Origin: Rostratula benghalensis
Taxonomy: Eukaryota > Chordata > Aves > Charadriiformes > Rostratulidae
DNA: 64,000 bases
Reading direction: 5' to 3'
NCBI GenBank assembly: GCA_013399305.1
Contig: VXAI01000083.1
Span: 1,267,840 to 1,331,839 of the forward strand
The notes beneath the pieces are model-generated. The model ran no database searches and was not told where the DNA came from. It saw only the letters and a program-made list of their open reading frames with translations. The position numbers were made by a program, and so were the translations under genes. Below, one piece after another: positions 63,010-64,000 of this stretch (position 1 is the first letter of the stretch; every line of letters starts with the position of its first letter).

Positions 63010-63082
63010 GAGCCTGATCTAAAGGCTATAAAAGTTAATTTGAAAAATTTTCATTGATTTTAATGGCCTTTGGATCGGGCCC
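63010..63082. mobile_element. decayed palindromic (MITE-type) element
   Basis: Two 30-base arms (63010-63039 and 63053-63082) are inverted copies separated by 13 bases. 23 of 30 positions pair, and six of the seven differences are transitions, as expected for an old palindrome decaying neutrally. The arms begin gagcctgatctaaagg and, on the other strand, gggcccgatccaaagg. I recall a very common palindromic repeat of amniotes (turtles, crocodilians, birds) whose arms contain a 'cctgatccaaagcccattga' core, and this fits it. The class (non-autonomous DNA transposon) is from memory and not certain. The inverted repeat itself is directly visible. Confidence 0.65.
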
Positions 63083-64000
63083 ATATTATTTGCTGCATAT
63101 CGTGTTTGTTTCAGAGCAATAGTACGTTTATCTAAAACATGGATTATGTGGATTATAACATGCACACATCCACTGCTTATTGTCCAAAGGCAAAGCTTGT
63201 GAAATTTATTGACTCTAGCAATACACATAAATTCTAAAATCGAAAGTCCCAAATAATGATTACACTTTTTAAAAGTGAGATAAAAAATGAGAAGGCCTTC
63301 TTTTCATTATATACTAATACAATCTAAATGTATTTTAAGCATCATGAAATCCAAATGGAATTTGTCACAATTCCTCATTTCTGAATGCAGCAGTTCAACA
63401 AAAAAAATTGCATGTAAATGATTCAAAACCTCTTGAAGAAACAGCATTTTTTCTAATTTGAGGAGGAGAAAAAAAATGTTTCAACCCAAGCTCAGCAAGG
63501 GATAACAGTATTACAGTCACTGCACAGAGAATTTAGCCGCTCATAATTCTAAATCCTTCTCAAATGCTTTATTGCTATAAGGTGGCTAATACCAGCCTCT
63601 ACACAACAGGACTCCCATAGCATTAACCATGAGAGATAGGCTTCCAGAAAGAAACTATAGCACAGTAATTGTAAATCTCTAATGATGCATAAAACCAAGC
63701 TGAACTGGTCCTGAATTCTCAGCATAAAAGAAATGAACCATCAGAAGAACCAATTCCAGTGGCAGTATAACATACCCCAGTGTGGAAACTGTTTATGGTG
63801 TTTGCTGCAGTGGAAATATTCCTACTAATATGCAAGCTATATGAATTCATTAAAAATGCCCGAATGCTGCAGCTTCTCATGACACCATGTGTGACATTAA
63901 AAACAAATCATTAGCCAAAAGAAAACCTCATCTGTACCAAAACAATTCACTGTCTTCTTTCTCAGTCATAGCCAGTTGTCCATACGGTGAAATCAGCCAG
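63083..64000. other. gene-free stretch at the right edge
   Basis: No gene, RNA gene or repeat recognised. AT-rich unique sequence running to the window end. Confidence 0.6.

Noticed and set aside
1..64000. tRNA, rRNA, snRNA, microRNA and CRISPR signatures
   Set aside because: No B-box-like tRNA core, no small nuclear RNA opening, no known microRNA seed hairpin and no regularly spaced repeats were noticed by eye. A covariance-model scan was not possible.

Overview
This window looks like gene-poor nuclear DNA from a bird. The diagnostic evidence is several degraded copies of CR1 (chicken repeat 1), the dominant avian LINE. They carry the characteristic 3' end (a 'gatgatctttaaggtcc' core followed by attctatg-type octamers) and pieces of CR1 reverse-transcriptase reading frames. 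Base composition is AT-rich, CpG is scarce, and homopolymer A/T runs are common. Nothing bacterial or viral is present: no operons, no rRNA or tRNA, no CRISPR array. The species cannot be told from the sequence.

I find no convincing protein-coding gene. The two longest open frames lie wholly or partly in CR1-derived DNA (38594-39166 plus; 17355-17942 minus). The remaining frames, up to about 150 codons, are what chance gives in 64 kb read in six frames, and none resembles a family I recognise. One short hydrophobic frame (58622-58419, minus) is noted as a weak exon candidate.

Layout: 1-9.3 kb is unannotatable AT-rich DNA with small duplications and A/T runs. 9.36-10.03 kb is a block rich in homeodomain-type ATTA/TAAT cores that reads like a conserved developmental enhancer. 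10-15.8 kb is more of the same background. 15.8-19.1 kb is a CR1 cluster: two minus-strand copies abutting, one with remains of the CR1 ORF1 esterase-like domain, then a plus-strand copy. 19.1-38.7 kb is unannotated apart from a possible LTR remnant, a polypyrimidine tract and an enhancer-like block at 30.74-31.16 kb. 38.7-39.0 kb is a CR1 ORF2 fragment. 46.1-46.5 kb is a CR1 3' end with an inverted segment. 48.46-48.56 kb is a very degraded CR1 piece. 49-63 kb is background with enhancer-like blocks (49.55, 52.56 and 56.94 kb), a small CpG-rich patch (57.3 kb) and, at 63.01 kb, a decayed palindromic element of MITE type.

The most natural reading is an intergenic gene desert or a very long intron near a developmental gene, with scattered candidate cis-regulatory elements and old retrotransposon debris. 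I did not find a new biological system. The more interesting items are the 26-bp inversion inside a CR1 3' end, the internally deleted and abutting CR1 pair, the decayed palindrome, and the enhancer-like blocks. Every statement about conservation is an impression from sequence texture and needs an alignment to test it.
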